This document shows, piece by piece, positions 15,101-21,716 of a stretch of DNA of 24,335 nt (position 1 is its first letter; each line of letters begins with the position of its first letter). Origin of the DNA: JAGVNX01 sp035290965 (lineage in GTDB: Archaea; Iainarchaeota; Iainarchaeia; Iainarchaeales; GCA-2688035); assembly GCA_035290965.1 (NCBI GenBank), contig DATDTD010000012.1:1-24335 (forward strand), written 5' to 3'. Position numbers and translations under genes: made by a program. Below the pieces are notes generated by a model. It saw nothing but the letters and a program-made list of their open reading frames with translations, did not search any database and was not told the DNA's origin.

Positions 15101-15515
15101 CATTTTCGCCTGTTTTTTGGCAGGTTGCAGTGTTTTTGTCTTGGACGCATTTTTCGTTGTATGCGCATAATGTGTTCAGGCTTAACTGGACTCCGTTTTC
15201 AAGGTTTGAAGAATCGCATGAATAATTAATGATTCCTTTTTGTGCCGCAAGGCTTTGAATGTTTCCGGCCCAGTCCTTGTGCCCTGCCTGTTCAAGCTGT
15301 TCAAGCGCGTTTGCGAAGTTGTCCGCAAGTTCCTGTGCGCAGATTGTTCCGGAAAAGCTTCCGTAAAGAGAATTCAGCTTGTCGCAGTTGTTTTTGTTGA
15401 ATTCAGCAGCAGGGTTTTGAGTAACAGGATTTTGTGTGACAGGGTTTTGCGCGCAGCCCGCGAGAATGAGAGCAAATAAAACAATGCAAAAAACAATTAT
15501 TTTCTTGGAAAACAC
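12132..15515 (-). CDS. Large lipoprotein-like surface protein with tandem ~193-aa helical repeats
   Basis: An 1127-residue predicted surface protein. The N-terminus (IIVFCIVLFALILAGCAQNP) is a lipoprotein-type signal with Cys21 in an LAGC lipobox, followed by QNPVT repeats (22-36). Residues 40-140 are Cys-containing, and about 150-560 is a beta-rich region with many sequons. Two tandem repeats, about 592-785 and 785-977, follow. Each has two ~100-residue helical halves sharing ARNIAIxFNPAKDYGDCD and RNKGMAKNLFEKQL segments. A Cys-rich tail (978-1127) contains short knot-like motifs. The start is GTG 15515, about 23 nt from a TATA box (TTTTAAATATAAAAA, 15531-15545), so it is probably leaderless. 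No catalytic motif is visible. I do not recognise the full protein; a surface binding or scaffold role is plausible. Archaeal lipidation is inferred from the lipobox only. Confidence 0.8.
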   Translation of the reverse strand: MFSKKIIVFCIVLFALILAGCAQNPVTQNPVTQNPAAEFNKNNCDKLNSLYGSFSGTICAQELADNFANALEQLEQAGHKDWAGNIQSLAAQKGIINYSCDSSNLENGVQLSLNTLCAYNEKCVQDKNTATCQKTGENESAETSAECTTVSGEKGLTGEAALPKVRFYWNWGEAENQLPENACESIYCDPVQFTITLMKKLHNILGDSNPQVNSFTANIIGDSFNSSFLQDFAGEQEFVEAPSWFDSGTAALGKYLLQDKIKFSPENISSGKYNVTVEINGDNEMNGFLFTNTGEPNATITVKLEKVSDPEEQNPFYFLPINGNIGTANGRQGYGTKFDNTGTPILISGEYSTKSNTGSKTVSANTINDFETLNAGDTRSLVLQIANKAETIDFYPSNPVQALGVFNPSTATAGLSFKLLSNEQDFVPSTENATTWQAFGSEQDCIDSEGNALPYFDFDKKQESCSLGTGKSFLVAKSAGTYKTFYSTIFYVPQNQNLTLKTCSTGSVFATENATANDTQTIALETSPENSVSSIQSVFNLVAEKKICVITKNGATKFAWNERELSKEIQEKSQEFSETSLQTCSGAEAAECTLGSIEEFAPVQARVLSEELFNETANYLLDGSKKKDLTKTLLESQFQEGIAAETQQNVIDYLLATNPGLARNIAIAFNPAKDYGDCDTRKENPKSAAECWQTVLNVFDPSTEPVALSTDLFNELIDYSAANARNKGMAKNLFEKQLKLQGLDTAWQTGLVDYLKTRNRALALKVAKELKCGEAVAVEKAIKECTVETLSDFRPSAEKALSEELLQETANFLLEGFGRNKSLAIELSKEQYTAGISSETQQQTINYLVPINPGLARNIAIEFNPAKDYGDCDNRTENPKASAECGQTILNIFDAGTEPVALSAELFGELFNYLTENTRNKGMAKNLFEKQLRYGKLDIAFETELLNYLKTRNAGLALKIAKELGCVKAAQGTIEECTPAAAECQENVLKTCKEDGTGWIERECPNSCSNGACLECTTNAVVCTDLLNNKFKECNAEGAWSEEQRCTDVLANSSCATNTEGIQGCYLAECTEEKVAGGETGLEACTRKNNDLCKEAKTWEWFTVNKKNCNFKMPFWGGTAVCCKTTG
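12585..13742 (-). repeat. Two tandem ~579-bp coding repeats
   Basis: The segments 13742-13164 and 13163-12585 encode homologous ~193-residue units that are close at the protein level over their whole length. Each unit itself splits into two related halves (LSEELFNETANYLL... and LSTDLFNELIDY...), giving four helical modules. This points to two rounds of internal duplication. Confidence 0.75.
15408..15452 (-). repeat. 15-bp tandem repeat coding QNPVT
   Basis: Three imperfect 15-nt units just after the lipobox codons encode AQNPVTQNPVTQNPA. They form the spacer between the lipid anchor and the folded part and may vary in number between strains. Confidence 0.6.
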
Positions 15516-15530
15516 GTTATAGTTAGGGGG

Positions 15531-15545
15531 TTTTTATATTTAAAA
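15531..15545 (-). promoter_or_regulatory. TATA box of the lipoprotein-like gene
   Basis: TTTTAAATATAAAAA on the minus strand, centred 23 nt from the GTG start at 15515, with no Shine-Dalgarno between. It supports a leaderless GTG start. Confidence 0.5.
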
Positions 15546-15626
15546 GGATTATGCCGGGCGACTTTGGGAGCGGTTGTCCGAAAATCTTTTTCTTTCTTCT
15601 TTTTTTTTGGAAAACAACCACTGGTT

Positions 15627-15647
15627 GGAGAATGCCTTGAAATCTTT
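15627..15647. repeat. 21-bp direct repeat, distal copy (att-like)
   Basis: GGAGAATGCCTTGAAATCTTT, identical to 16247-16267 and 620 bp from it. This copy overlaps the stop of the RelE-like toxin gene. A small palindrome CAACCA-C-TGGTTG (15615-15627) abuts its outer side. Confidence 0.8.
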
Positions 15648-15918
15648 ATCTTTTGTAAATTGTGTCGTGGTGCTGCAAATCCTCAAATTTGATTTTTTTG
15701 TTTTGCCTGTCAAATTTGAATATCAGGACAAAATGCGAGTCAATGTGCGCTCTTTTGAATTCTTTTAAATCGTAAGAAAGGTTTTTGTAATGCTCAATGT
15801 CTGGGCTTGAACAAATTTCCTGGATTTTTCTCAATGTTATTTCAAGCCTTGCCCTGTCTTTTTTTGAAAGCTTTTTAAAAATCTTTTGCAGTTTTTCGCT
15901 TATTTCAAATTCAAACAT
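15646..15918 (-). CDS. RelE/ParE-superfamily toxin
   Basis: A 90-residue toxin-like protein. It begins MFEFEISEKLQKIFKKLSKK and ends HIDSHFVLIFKFDRQNKKIK plus FEDLQHHDTIYKR. The pattern of an N-terminal helical hairpin followed by a basic beta-sheet with a closing HHDxIYK is that of the RelE/YafQ/ParE fold, usually a ribosome-dependent mRNase. The start ATG 15918 overlaps the antitoxin stop by 8 nt; a TTG two codons earlier is possible but less likely. The stop codon lies within the edge of the 21-bp direct repeat, so the toxin's last bases may come from the insertion junction. Toxin family is confident; the exact target (mRNA or gyrase) is not known. Confidence 0.88.
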   Translation of the reverse strand: MFEFEISEKLQKIFKKLSKKDRARLEITLRKIQEICSSPDIEHYKNLSYDLKEFKRAHIDSHFVLIFKFDRQNKKIKFEDLQHHDTIYKR

Positions 15919-16153
15919 TGGCAAGTTCCCTTCTCAATGCTTCAACACCGGAAAAAGCCCTGAATTTCCCCCTGTCAATCTTGAGCAGTTCCTCTTTGTA
16001 TTCCGGCCTTAGTTCGGGTTCCAGTAATGCCTCTTCAAACTTGTCGACAATCAGGCCGACTGCCTGTGACTTGTTTTTCAGGCCATACTTCCCCTTTACA
16101 ATAGTAACAACCCTGTCCTGATTTTCGTTCAGAATAATAAGTGCCTGAGCCAT
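15911..16153 (-). CDS. DUF2683-family antitoxin
   Basis: An 80-residue protein starting MAQALIILNENQDRVVTIVK, followed by GKYGLKNKSQAVGLIVDKFE and LEPELRPEYKEELLKIDRGK. This matches the archaeal DUF2683 family, a ribbon-helix-helix-like partner commonly encoded directly before RelE-type toxins. It would bind the toxin with its C-terminal helix and may repress its own promoter. ATG 16153 has a strong Shine-Dalgarno AGGTGGT 3-4 nt upstream, and a TATA-like box (TTTTTATTA, 16184-16194) lies at suitable distance. The overlapping, coupled arrangement with the RelE-like gene supports a type II toxin-antitoxin system. Confidence 0.88.
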   Translation of the reverse strand: MAQALIILNENQDRVVTIVKGKYGLKNKSQAVGLIVDKFEEALLEPELRPEYKEELLKIDRGKFRAFSGVEALRRELANV

Positions 16154-16156
16154 AAA

Positions 16157-16194
16157 ACCACCTAATAATAAAATATAACAAAAAGTAATAAAAA
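16157..16194 (-). promoter_or_regulatory. Promoter and ribosome site of the RelE/DUF2683 pair
   Basis: On the minus strand TTTTTATTAC (about 16184-16194) is a TATA-like element, and AGGTGGT (16157-16163) is a Shine-Dalgarno close to the ATG. A short leader of about 12 nt is expected. The promoter lies inside the repeat-bounded segment, so the pair carries its own control. Confidence 0.45.
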
Positions 16195-16224
16195 CTAATG
16201 TTTGTTGTTTTTTGGCAATTTGCT

Positions 16225-19161
16225 TCAGCCTTTCATTACTGCCATCGGAGAATGCCTTGAAATCTTTTTTCCAATCCCGCTCAGTTCAACTGAAGCAATA
16301 ACCTCGTCAATGTCCTTGTATGCTTCGGGCATTTCTTCCGCAAGCCCTGCCCATGAAGCCCCCTTTACAATCTGCCCTTTTGCCTCGAGCTCTTTCTTAA
16401 CCTGCTCTCCGCGCTTTCTCTGCATTGCGGCATGCCTTGACATCGCCCTTCCTGCTCCATGGCAAACGCTTGCAAAGGTTTCCTTCAATGCTGTTTCAGT
16501 TCCCACAAGGACATAGCTTGAAGTTCCCATTGAACCGGGAATAATTGCAGGATGCCCCGTGGTTATGTATACTTCAGGGTTTTCTTTTCTTCCTGCAGGC
16601 ATTGCCCTTGTTGCGCCTTTCCTGTGCACAAGCAATTCTTTTTGCTTTCCTTCAATTTCGTGCTTTTCAAGCTTTGCAATATTATGGCATACATCGTAAA
16701 CAATTTCCATTCCCAAGTCCTCTGCCTTCTGCCCAAGCACTTTTTCAAATCCTTCCCTTATCCAGTGAGTCATTGCCTGCCTGTTTGCAAACGCATAATT
16801 AACCCCGGCATTCATTGCCTGTAAATAGGATTGCCCTTCTTCTGAATTTATCGGCGCGCATGCCAACTGCCTGTCGGGCACTTCAATCTTGTATTTTTCC
16901 ATTGCCCTTAACATTGTTTCAATGTAATCAGTTGCAATCTGGTGCCCTGCTCCCCTGCTTCCGGAGTGAAGCATTATTACTGCCTGCCCTTCAAAGAGCC
17001 CGAATTTTTTTGCAATTGCAGAATCAAAAACCTGTTTTACTTCCTGTATTTCAAGGAAATGATTTCCGCTTCCAAGTGTTCCCGATTGATTGAGCCCGCG
17101 CTGGAAAGCTTTTTGTGAAACCTTTTCAATATTTGCGTTTTTCATATGCCCTTTTTCCTCTGTTTTTTCCAAATCTTTTTTCCAGCCGTATCCCTTTTCG
17201 ACAGAGTATTCTGCGCCTTTTGAAAACAATTCTCCTAACTCATCAGTGCTTAATCTTATTTTTCCTTTTTCTCCAACTCCCGCAGGAATAAGCTCGAACA
17301 GCACATCAATGAGTTTTTTCAAATGCGGTTTTATTTCTTCTGCTTTCAAATTTGTTCTTATCAGGCGCACGCCGCAGTTTGAAACCAAAAAGCTGTTTGC
17401 GACAAAATTATGGTTCGCATTATTTATTGTAAAGTCGTAAACAGTTCCGTTGAACGGGATTTCTTCTGTTTTTTCTATTTCATCCCATGCAAAGCCTGTT
17501 TCTCCAAGTGCCATTGTTCTTTTTTCCAGGAACTCTGAAAATCCTTCAAAGCAGCCGGCAATCCGCGCTTTTGTTTTTCTTCCTTCATAAAGGCTTCTTT
17601 CAACAAATCTCTGGTTTACAAAAGGCGAGTTTATTGTGGCAGTGATTTCCTCAAGGTTTTTCCCCTGTTTTTTCAGTTCTTTTGCGAATGAAACGCTTTG
17701 CTCTCTTTCAGCCAAAACCTTTTGTTTCAGCTTCAGATAAAGCACTGCCGTGTTTGCCAAAAAAGTTTTCTTTTTGTTGTATTCAAAGCCAATTGTTGAC
17801 CAGAGTTTTTCAAGATTCTCTGGCGTGGAGGAAACCTGCAGCCGCAGCCTTATTGAAATTTCGCCTTTTTCGTTTACAAATTCTTTTCTTTCGGCAATCA
17901 GTTCGCTTTTAACCCCGAATTCCTTCAGGATTTCTTTTATTGACCGCATGAACTGCCTGCAGTTTTCAATCATTTCCTGTTTCTTGTTCAATGACAAAAC
18001 AGGGCTGAAAAAATTGAACTTGTTTTCCGGCATTATTTTCGGAGAAGTCAGTTCTGCACCGAAAAATGCTGCAATGTAAAGCCGCTTAATCCATTTTGGA
18101 GAATTCAAAATCCATTCCGGAACTGAAACATCTTTTTTTGTTTTGTTGCCGAGCGTGCAGCCAAGCACTGCCAATAGCGATATCAGCGCGCGCGAAGAAG
18201 AATGCAGGCTTGTTTCTTCGCTGAAAAATTCTATTGTATCATAAGTTGTGGTTATTTTGTGATGTCGGTTCCTTGAATATAAGACAGAGGCAAAGCCGAG
18301 TGTTTTCAGGTCTTTTTTTATTTCAAGCAAGTCTTGTTTTTTTCCGTAAAAGCCCGCGATTGCTCCGCCCTTTTTTAAAAAATGCAGTGTTCCGTCTCCC
18401 TGGATAAAACCGCTGATTTTTGCGAGAATCGGAAGTTTCGGATTGTTTTCCTTTAACGGCAGCAAATCGTTCTTTTTGAGGATTGCAATTATCTGGTTAA
18501 AGCCGTTTTGGTTTCCAGGGTATTTTTCCCTTATCTGTTGCTCGTCAACAATTAGTTTTTCCGACGGCCCTTCAAAAGCAACTCCCTGAAAAGGGAAAAC
18601 AGCGATTTCCTTTTTGTCAAGGTTTTGCGCTTCGATCATTCCGTTTTTTGTAAAAAAAGGATGCTCTCTTGTTGCAAGAATTTCCAGGCCTGCTTTTGTT
18701 GTTATTTTGATTAATTTTTCTTTTTCTTCTTTTTTCAAAAACAGGGAAATTTCAGAGTTATCCGTCCCGCTTTCAGCATCAAAAATTTTTATGCTATCTT
18801 TCTGCCAGGTTTTTTCAAATTCCGCAATTGTCTTGTGATAACCGAATTTGTGCAGGATTTTTGTTTCCGCAGGAAGGCAGTTGATGTCATAGCCAACTCC
18901 GCCGGGGCTTACTACTCCGCCTTCTTTTGCATCAAAAGCCGCAACTCCGCCAATGCAAAAGCCGTATCCGAAATGAATGTCAGGGAGCGCTATTGCGTAT
19001 TTTTGTATTCCCGGAAGAGTTGCGGAATTTTTCAATTGCTCTATTGCGCCTTCTTCTGTTTTTTGAATTATTCCTTCTGAGGCATAAATGCGCGCGGGCG
19101 CTCTCATTGCGCCTTCTTTGGAAATTTCAAACACTCCTTCGCGGATTTTCTGCATTTTCAT
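16225..19161 (-). CDS. rtcB: RtcB tRNA-splicing RNA ligase containing an intein
   Basis: RtcB joins 2',3'-cyclic phosphate and 5'-OH RNA ends using GTP and Mn2+, chiefly in tRNA splicing and RNA repair. ATG 19161 gives the canonical start (MKMQKIREGVFEI); an in-frame GTG at 19170 adds three residues and lies in TATA-like sequence. The precursor has 978 residues and the spliced enzyme about 477, the normal length. Active-site motifs are all present: YDIN/CGVR (metal-binding Cys), GSGNHF, HSGSRG, CHNIAK and the guanylated-His motif CHGAGR. The intein interrupts exactly at the catalytic Cys (residues 95-595). The C-terminus KKISRHSPMAVMKG is standard, and its codons form one copy of the 21-bp repeat. 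The archease gene ends 51 nt upstream, so the two probably share a transcript. Confidence 0.97.
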   Translation of the reverse strand: MKMQKIREGVFEISKEGAMRAPARIYASEGIIQKTEEGAIEQLKNSATLPGIQKYAIALPDIHFGYGFCIGGVAAFDAKEGGVVSPGGVGYDINCLPAETKILHKFGYHKTIAEFEKTWQKDSIKIFDAESGTDNSEISLFLKKEEKEKLIKITTKAGLEILATREHPFFTKNGMIEAQNLDKKEIAVFPFQGVAFEGPSEKLIVDEQQIREKYPGNQNGFNQIIAILKKNDLLPLKENNPKLPILAKISGFIQGDGTLHFLKKGGAIAGFYGKKQDLLEIKKDLKTLGFASVLYSRNRHHKITTTYDTIEFFSEETSLHSSSRALISLLAVLGCTLGNKTKKDVSVPEWILNSPKWIKRLYIAAFFGAELTSPKIMPENKFNFFSPVLSLNKKQEMIENCRQFMRSIKEILKEFGVKSELIAERKEFVNEKGEISIRLRLQVSSTPENLEKLWSTIGFEYNKKKTFLANTAVLYLKLKQKVLAEREQSVSFAKELKKQGKNLEEITATINSPFVNQRFVERSLYEGRKTKARIAGCFEGFSEFLEKRTMALGETGFAWDEIEKTEEIPFNGTVYDFTINNANHNFVANSFLVSNCGVRLIRTNLKAEEIKPHLKKLIDVLFELIPAGVGEKGKIRLSTDELGELFSKGAEYSVEKGYGWKKDLEKTEEKGHMKNANIEKVSQKAFQRGLNQSGTLGSGNHFLEIQEVKQVFDSAIAKKFGLFEGQAVIMLHSGSRGAGHQIATDYIETMLRAMEKYKIEVPDRQLACAPINSEEGQSYLQAMNAGVNYAFANRQAMTHWIREGFEKVLGQKAEDLGMEIVYDVCHNIAKLEKHEIEGKQKELLVHRKGATRAMPAGRKENPEVYITTGHPAIIPGSMGTSSYVLVGTETALKETFASVCHGAGRAMSRHAAMQRKRGEQVKKELEAKGQIVKGASWAGLAEEMPEAYKDIDEVIASVELSGIGKKISRHSPMAVMKG
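16247..16267. repeat. 21-bp direct repeat, copy inside rtcB 3' end
   Basis: Identical to 15627-15647. It encodes KISRHSP in the C-terminus of RtcB, seven codons before the stop. RtcB is intact here, so this copy is the likely original target sequence. Confidence 0.8.
17377..18879 (-). other. Intein with LAGLIDADG homing endonuclease in RtcB
   Basis: A 501-residue intein occupying residues 95-595 of the precursor (numbered from ATG 19161). Splicing blocks: A starts CLPAETKI (Cys1), B is TREHPFF, F is VYDFTINNANHNF, and G is FLVSN followed by extein Cys. The penultimate residue is Ser instead of the usual His. The endonuclease has block C ISGFIQGDGTL (Asp256) and block E LYIAAFFGAELT (Glu370), so both catalytic acids appear present. 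The insertion point before the metal-binding Cys (DIN/CGVR) is the known RtcB intein site in other archaea, so vertical or homing inheritance is likely. Boundaries are clear from the flanking RtcB sequence. Confidence 0.93.
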
Positions 19162-19212
19162 TTCTCTCACTATAAAAATTATAGCACAGCAATTATTTTA
19201 TTTGCATCCTGT

Positions 19213-19632
19213 TCATGTGTCGCATACAACCTGCGCAGTCCAAACGCCTTTTTCTTTTTTCAGATAGAAACCGTTCCATGTCACTGCCTTTGCAAGGGTT
19301 TTCAATTCATGCCTTTTTCCGTCAATTTTCTCGCCGAACAATTCCGCGGCAAGGGAGTTTTTCCCCTCATTGATTTTGACTTTTATTTTTGAAAAAAGCA
19401 TTTCCCTTGTTTCCATCTGGAAAAGCACTTCTTCAAGAAACCTGTGCAGTAATGCTTCCTGAGAATCCGCGGAAACTTTTATTTCAAGTTTTTCCTTTGG
19501 CTTTACTTTTCCGATTTCGGCTTCTACTGCATTTACTGCAAGCCCTGCATTTGCAAAGCATTCTTCAATTGTTTTTCCGAATGCCTGGAATTTTGCGTCC
19601 GCAGTGTGCTCCAAAAAAACGAATTTTTTCAT
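19213..19632 (-). CDS. Archease, RtcB activator
   Basis: A 139-residue archease, the cofactor that speeds RtcB guanylation and allows multiple turnover. Signatures: the N-terminal FLEHTADAKFQAFG with the metal-binding Asp, LEEVLFQMETREM in the middle, and a C-terminal LKTLAKAVTWNGF plus WTAQVVCDT ending in the conserved Asp. Length is typical. It lies directly upstream of rtcB on the same strand with a 51-nt gap, the common archaeal pairing. A TATA-like box (TTATAATTAATA) lies at about 19664-19675, giving a short leader. Confidence 0.95.
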   Translation of the reverse strand: MKKFVFLEHTADAKFQAFGKTIEECFANAGLAVNAVEAEIGKVKPKEKLEIKVSADSQEALLHRFLEEVLFQMETREMLFSKIKVKINEGKNSLAAELFGEKIDGKRHELKTLAKAVTWNGFYLKKEKGVWTAQVVCDT

Positions 19633-19663
19633 GGTTTGTCTAAAGACTAAAAATTAGAAATCA

Positions 19664-19675
19664 TATTAATTATAA
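19664..19675 (-). promoter_or_regulatory. TATA-like box for archease-rtcB
   Basis: TTATAATTAATA on the minus strand, about 37 nt from the archease ATG. A short palindrome GTCTAAAGAC lies between it and the gene, near the expected transcript start. Confidence 0.45.
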
Positions 19676-19696
19676 CTAGTGGCGCGAAAAAAGGCT

Positions 19697-20443
19697 TTAA
19701 GAAAAAAGTTCTTCCTTCGGCATTATTATGAATCCTTTTCCGTTGACTATTTTGTAGGGAACAAGCTTTTTCACGTGCTCCGAGCTTCTGAGCTTGAGAA
19801 TTTCAAGCGCATTGTATCTCTGCCCGCCCTTTGCCTTTATGTTATAGAGTACTATTACCCCGTCCGCCAAAAATTCCTCAATGCCTTCCCTGCTGTAAAC
19901 TTTGGGGTCCTGCTTTGTTTCTGTTATTATAAGGTTTAAAGAGTTTTTTTGCGAGAGCTTTTCAAACAAATACTGCAGGTATCTCCTATAGCCTTCTTCG
20001 TCTTTTGAAAAGGCAATGCTCAAAGCGCTTAAAGAATCGATTACAACCCTGTCTGCCTGGAATGGAAAATCAAGGCTCCTGTCCTCTATTTCCATTTTTT
20101 CAATTTTTTTTTTCAGGGCAACTTCAACCTGCCGCGCAATCCGCATTCCGTCAAGCTTTATCATCAGGAGTTTTTTCTTTTCTTCAAGCTCCCTTATGTT
20201 CCAGCCGAAGTTTTCTTCCAGGTTCTCGCGGATTTTTTCAGGCGGCTCCTCAAGGGTTATGTAAACGCATTTTTCGCCCTTTTTTATTGCACTTACAAGC
20301 GACTGCATGCAAAAAGTCGTTTTTCCGGTTCCAGTTCCCCCTGAAATAAGGATATTGTCGCCGCGCTTAACGCCTTTTCTTGCTATCAGAGTGTCAAAAT
20401 CAGAAACACCCACGGGAACAACTGCCCTTTTTTCGCTTGCCAT
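19697..20443 (-). CDS. Single-domain KaiC/RadA-like RecA-superfamily ATPase
   Basis: A 248-residue soluble ATPase of the archaeal KaiC-like family. Walker A is GGTGTGKTT (Lys41), the catalytic glutamates are in YITLEEPPEK (Glu65/66), and Walker B is RVVIDSLSAL (Asp135). The C-terminal ILKLRSSEHVKKLVPYKI segment is the arginine/lysine finger region of KaiC domains. Only one KaiC domain is present, unlike cyanobacterial KaiC. Such proteins are widespread in archaea, often in signal transduction or surface-apparatus control, and their specific role here is unknown. It is followed after 64 nt by archease, which has its own TATA box, so joint transcription is uncertain. Upstream, AAAATATTAAAAAC near 20500 may be its promoter. 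Confidence 0.88.
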   Translation of the reverse strand: MASEKRAVVPVGVSDFDTLIARKGVKRGDNILISGGTGTGKTTFCMQSLVSAIKKGEKCVYITLEEPPEKIRENLEENFGWNIRELEEKKKLLMIKLDGMRIARQVEVALKKKIEKMEIEDRSLDFPFQADRVVIDSLSALSIAFSKDEEGYRRYLQYLFEKLSQKNSLNLIITETKQDPKVYSREGIEEFLADGVIVLYNIKAKGGQRYNALEILKLRSSEHVKKLVPYKIVNGKGFIIMPKEELFS

Positions 20444-20522
20444 AAAAAACCATTTTTTTGTTTTGCTTGTTTAATGTAAGCGCAACCTGTTTTTAATATT
20501 TTTCCTTTTGAAACGCTTTTTT

Positions 20523-21716
20523 TTATTCCGCTTTTTTCAGCCCTTCAAGCTGTTCATTGTATTTCCGCCTTGTTTCCTCGAATGTTTTCCTGTCGATTGT
20601 TGATTTTTCGTAAAAGTTTTTTTCCAGCTGCTGCATCTGCATTTCTATTTCCCTTGTTTTTCCCGCATTGTTTTTCATGCTTTTCTTTTTCTTGATTTTT
20701 TTTGCCGCGAAAAAGGCGAGCAGTGCTATTATGATTATTCCCGCGGCAATGAATGCAATGTTTTTTTCAAGGAAGCTTTCGAAAAAGCCTGTTATTCTCA
20801 TCGGGATTTGCTTTTTGCCGGAATTTCCGAACGAATCCGCTGCAAAAATTGTTATGTCCAGGGCTTCGCCCTGCTGCTGCTTGGGGGTATAACTTGCAGC
20901 ATATGCATTGCCTGTTTTTTCAAAAACAATTTTTTCTCCCTGTATCCCTGCATATATCTCTGCGTTTTCAACAGGAACTCCGGTTGAGTATTCCGGCTGA
21001 ACAAGGAATTCAATCTGCTTTTCAAAGCGGGTTTCAAACAGGCTTGGCTGCAGAATTTCCAAAACAATTTCAGGCCTGCTGATTTTAACCTGCAGAATAT
21101 TTTCCCCGCCGTATCTTTCAGTGCTTGAAAAAGCCTTTTCCGCTGTTATCGCAAAATTGTATTCTCCGGGCTGTAAAGAAGCAGGCAGGCTTATTTCTCC
21201 CGAATAAACGCCTTTCTGATTTTCAAGGAGAACTGTTTTTTCCATTCCCGGAACCCATGCGGTTACAAGCGCCCTTTCAACAGGGCTTCCCGAATCAGTG
21301 ACTATTGCGCTGAAAAAAATTTTTTCCGTTGAAACAAAGCCTGTTTTTTCAGGGCTTGTTATTTTTACAAGCAGGAAAGCCGATTCCTGTGAATTTTCCA
21401 CTGTGAAGGAAACAGTGTTTGCATCGTTTCCCTGCGAAACAACAGCCTTCCAGTTTCCCGAAGGTTCGGAAAACCCGATTCTGTATGAATAGGAAAAATA
21501 CCCGTTCTCATCCGCAGTTGCCTGCCCTTCCTTTACAAGAATGTTTTCGTAAAAAATTTTTGCTGAAACAGTTCCCTGATATGCTGTTCCCGACAATTCA
21601 ACAGCGCTTCCCTTTTCAACCAAAGGATTTTTCGCCTCAATGCCCAGTGCGAAAGTCCCGGAAAAAAGGCAGGCAAATGCCGCAATGGCAAAAAACATTG
21701 TAAAAATTTTTTTCAT
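20523..21716 (-). CDS. Membrane-anchored Ig-like protein with cytoplasmic coiled coil, 397 aa
   Basis: Signal peptide (IFTMFFAIAAFACLFSGTFA, 4-23), three or four Ig/macroglobulin-like beta-sandwich regions (about 25-310) and a transmembrane helix at 320-338 (AFIAAGIIIIALLAFFAAKK). A Lys-rich stop-transfer and a charged cytoplasmic helix (355-397) with LEKNFYEKSTIDRKTFEETR complete it. That tail resembles short coiled-coil segments found after single transmembrane helices in many archaeal surface proteins. The ATG overlaps the upstream stop as TAATG, so translation is coupled and the two products are probably made in equal amounts. The domain order repeats that of the upstream protein, suggesting paralogues that work as a pair. 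No enzymatic motif is visible. Confidence 0.8.
   Translation of the reverse strand: MKKIFTMFFAIAAFACLFSGTFALGIEAKNPLVEKGSAVELSGTAYQGTVSAKIFYENILVKEGQATADENGYFSYSYRIGFSEPSGNWKAVVSQGNDANTVSFTVENSQESAFLLVKITSPEKTGFVSTEKIFFSAIVTDSGSPVERALVTAWVPGMEKTVLLENQKGVYSGEISLPASLQPGEYNFAITAEKAFSSTERYGGENILQVKISRPEIVLEILQPSLFETRFEKQIEFLVQPEYSTGVPVENAEIYAGIQGEKIVFEKTGNAYAASYTPKQQQGEALDITIFAADSFGNSGKKQIPMRITGFFESFLEKNIAFIAAGIIIIALLAFFAAKKIKKKKSMKNNAGKTREIEMQMQQLEKNFYEKSTIDRKTFEETRRKYNEQLEGLKKAE

Larger units (their letters stand above)
15627..16267. mobile_element. Putative small inserted toxin-antitoxin unit at the rtcB 3' end
   Basis: The RelE/DUF2683 pair is bracketed by an exact 21-bp direct repeat. The inner copy is the coding 3' end of rtcB (codons for KISRHSP) and the outer copy lies past the toxin. 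Integration into the 3' end of a gene with duplication of the target is typical of site-specific integrated elements. No integrase is present in the 620 bp, so it would be a non-autonomous cassette or a remnant. Confidence 0.4.
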
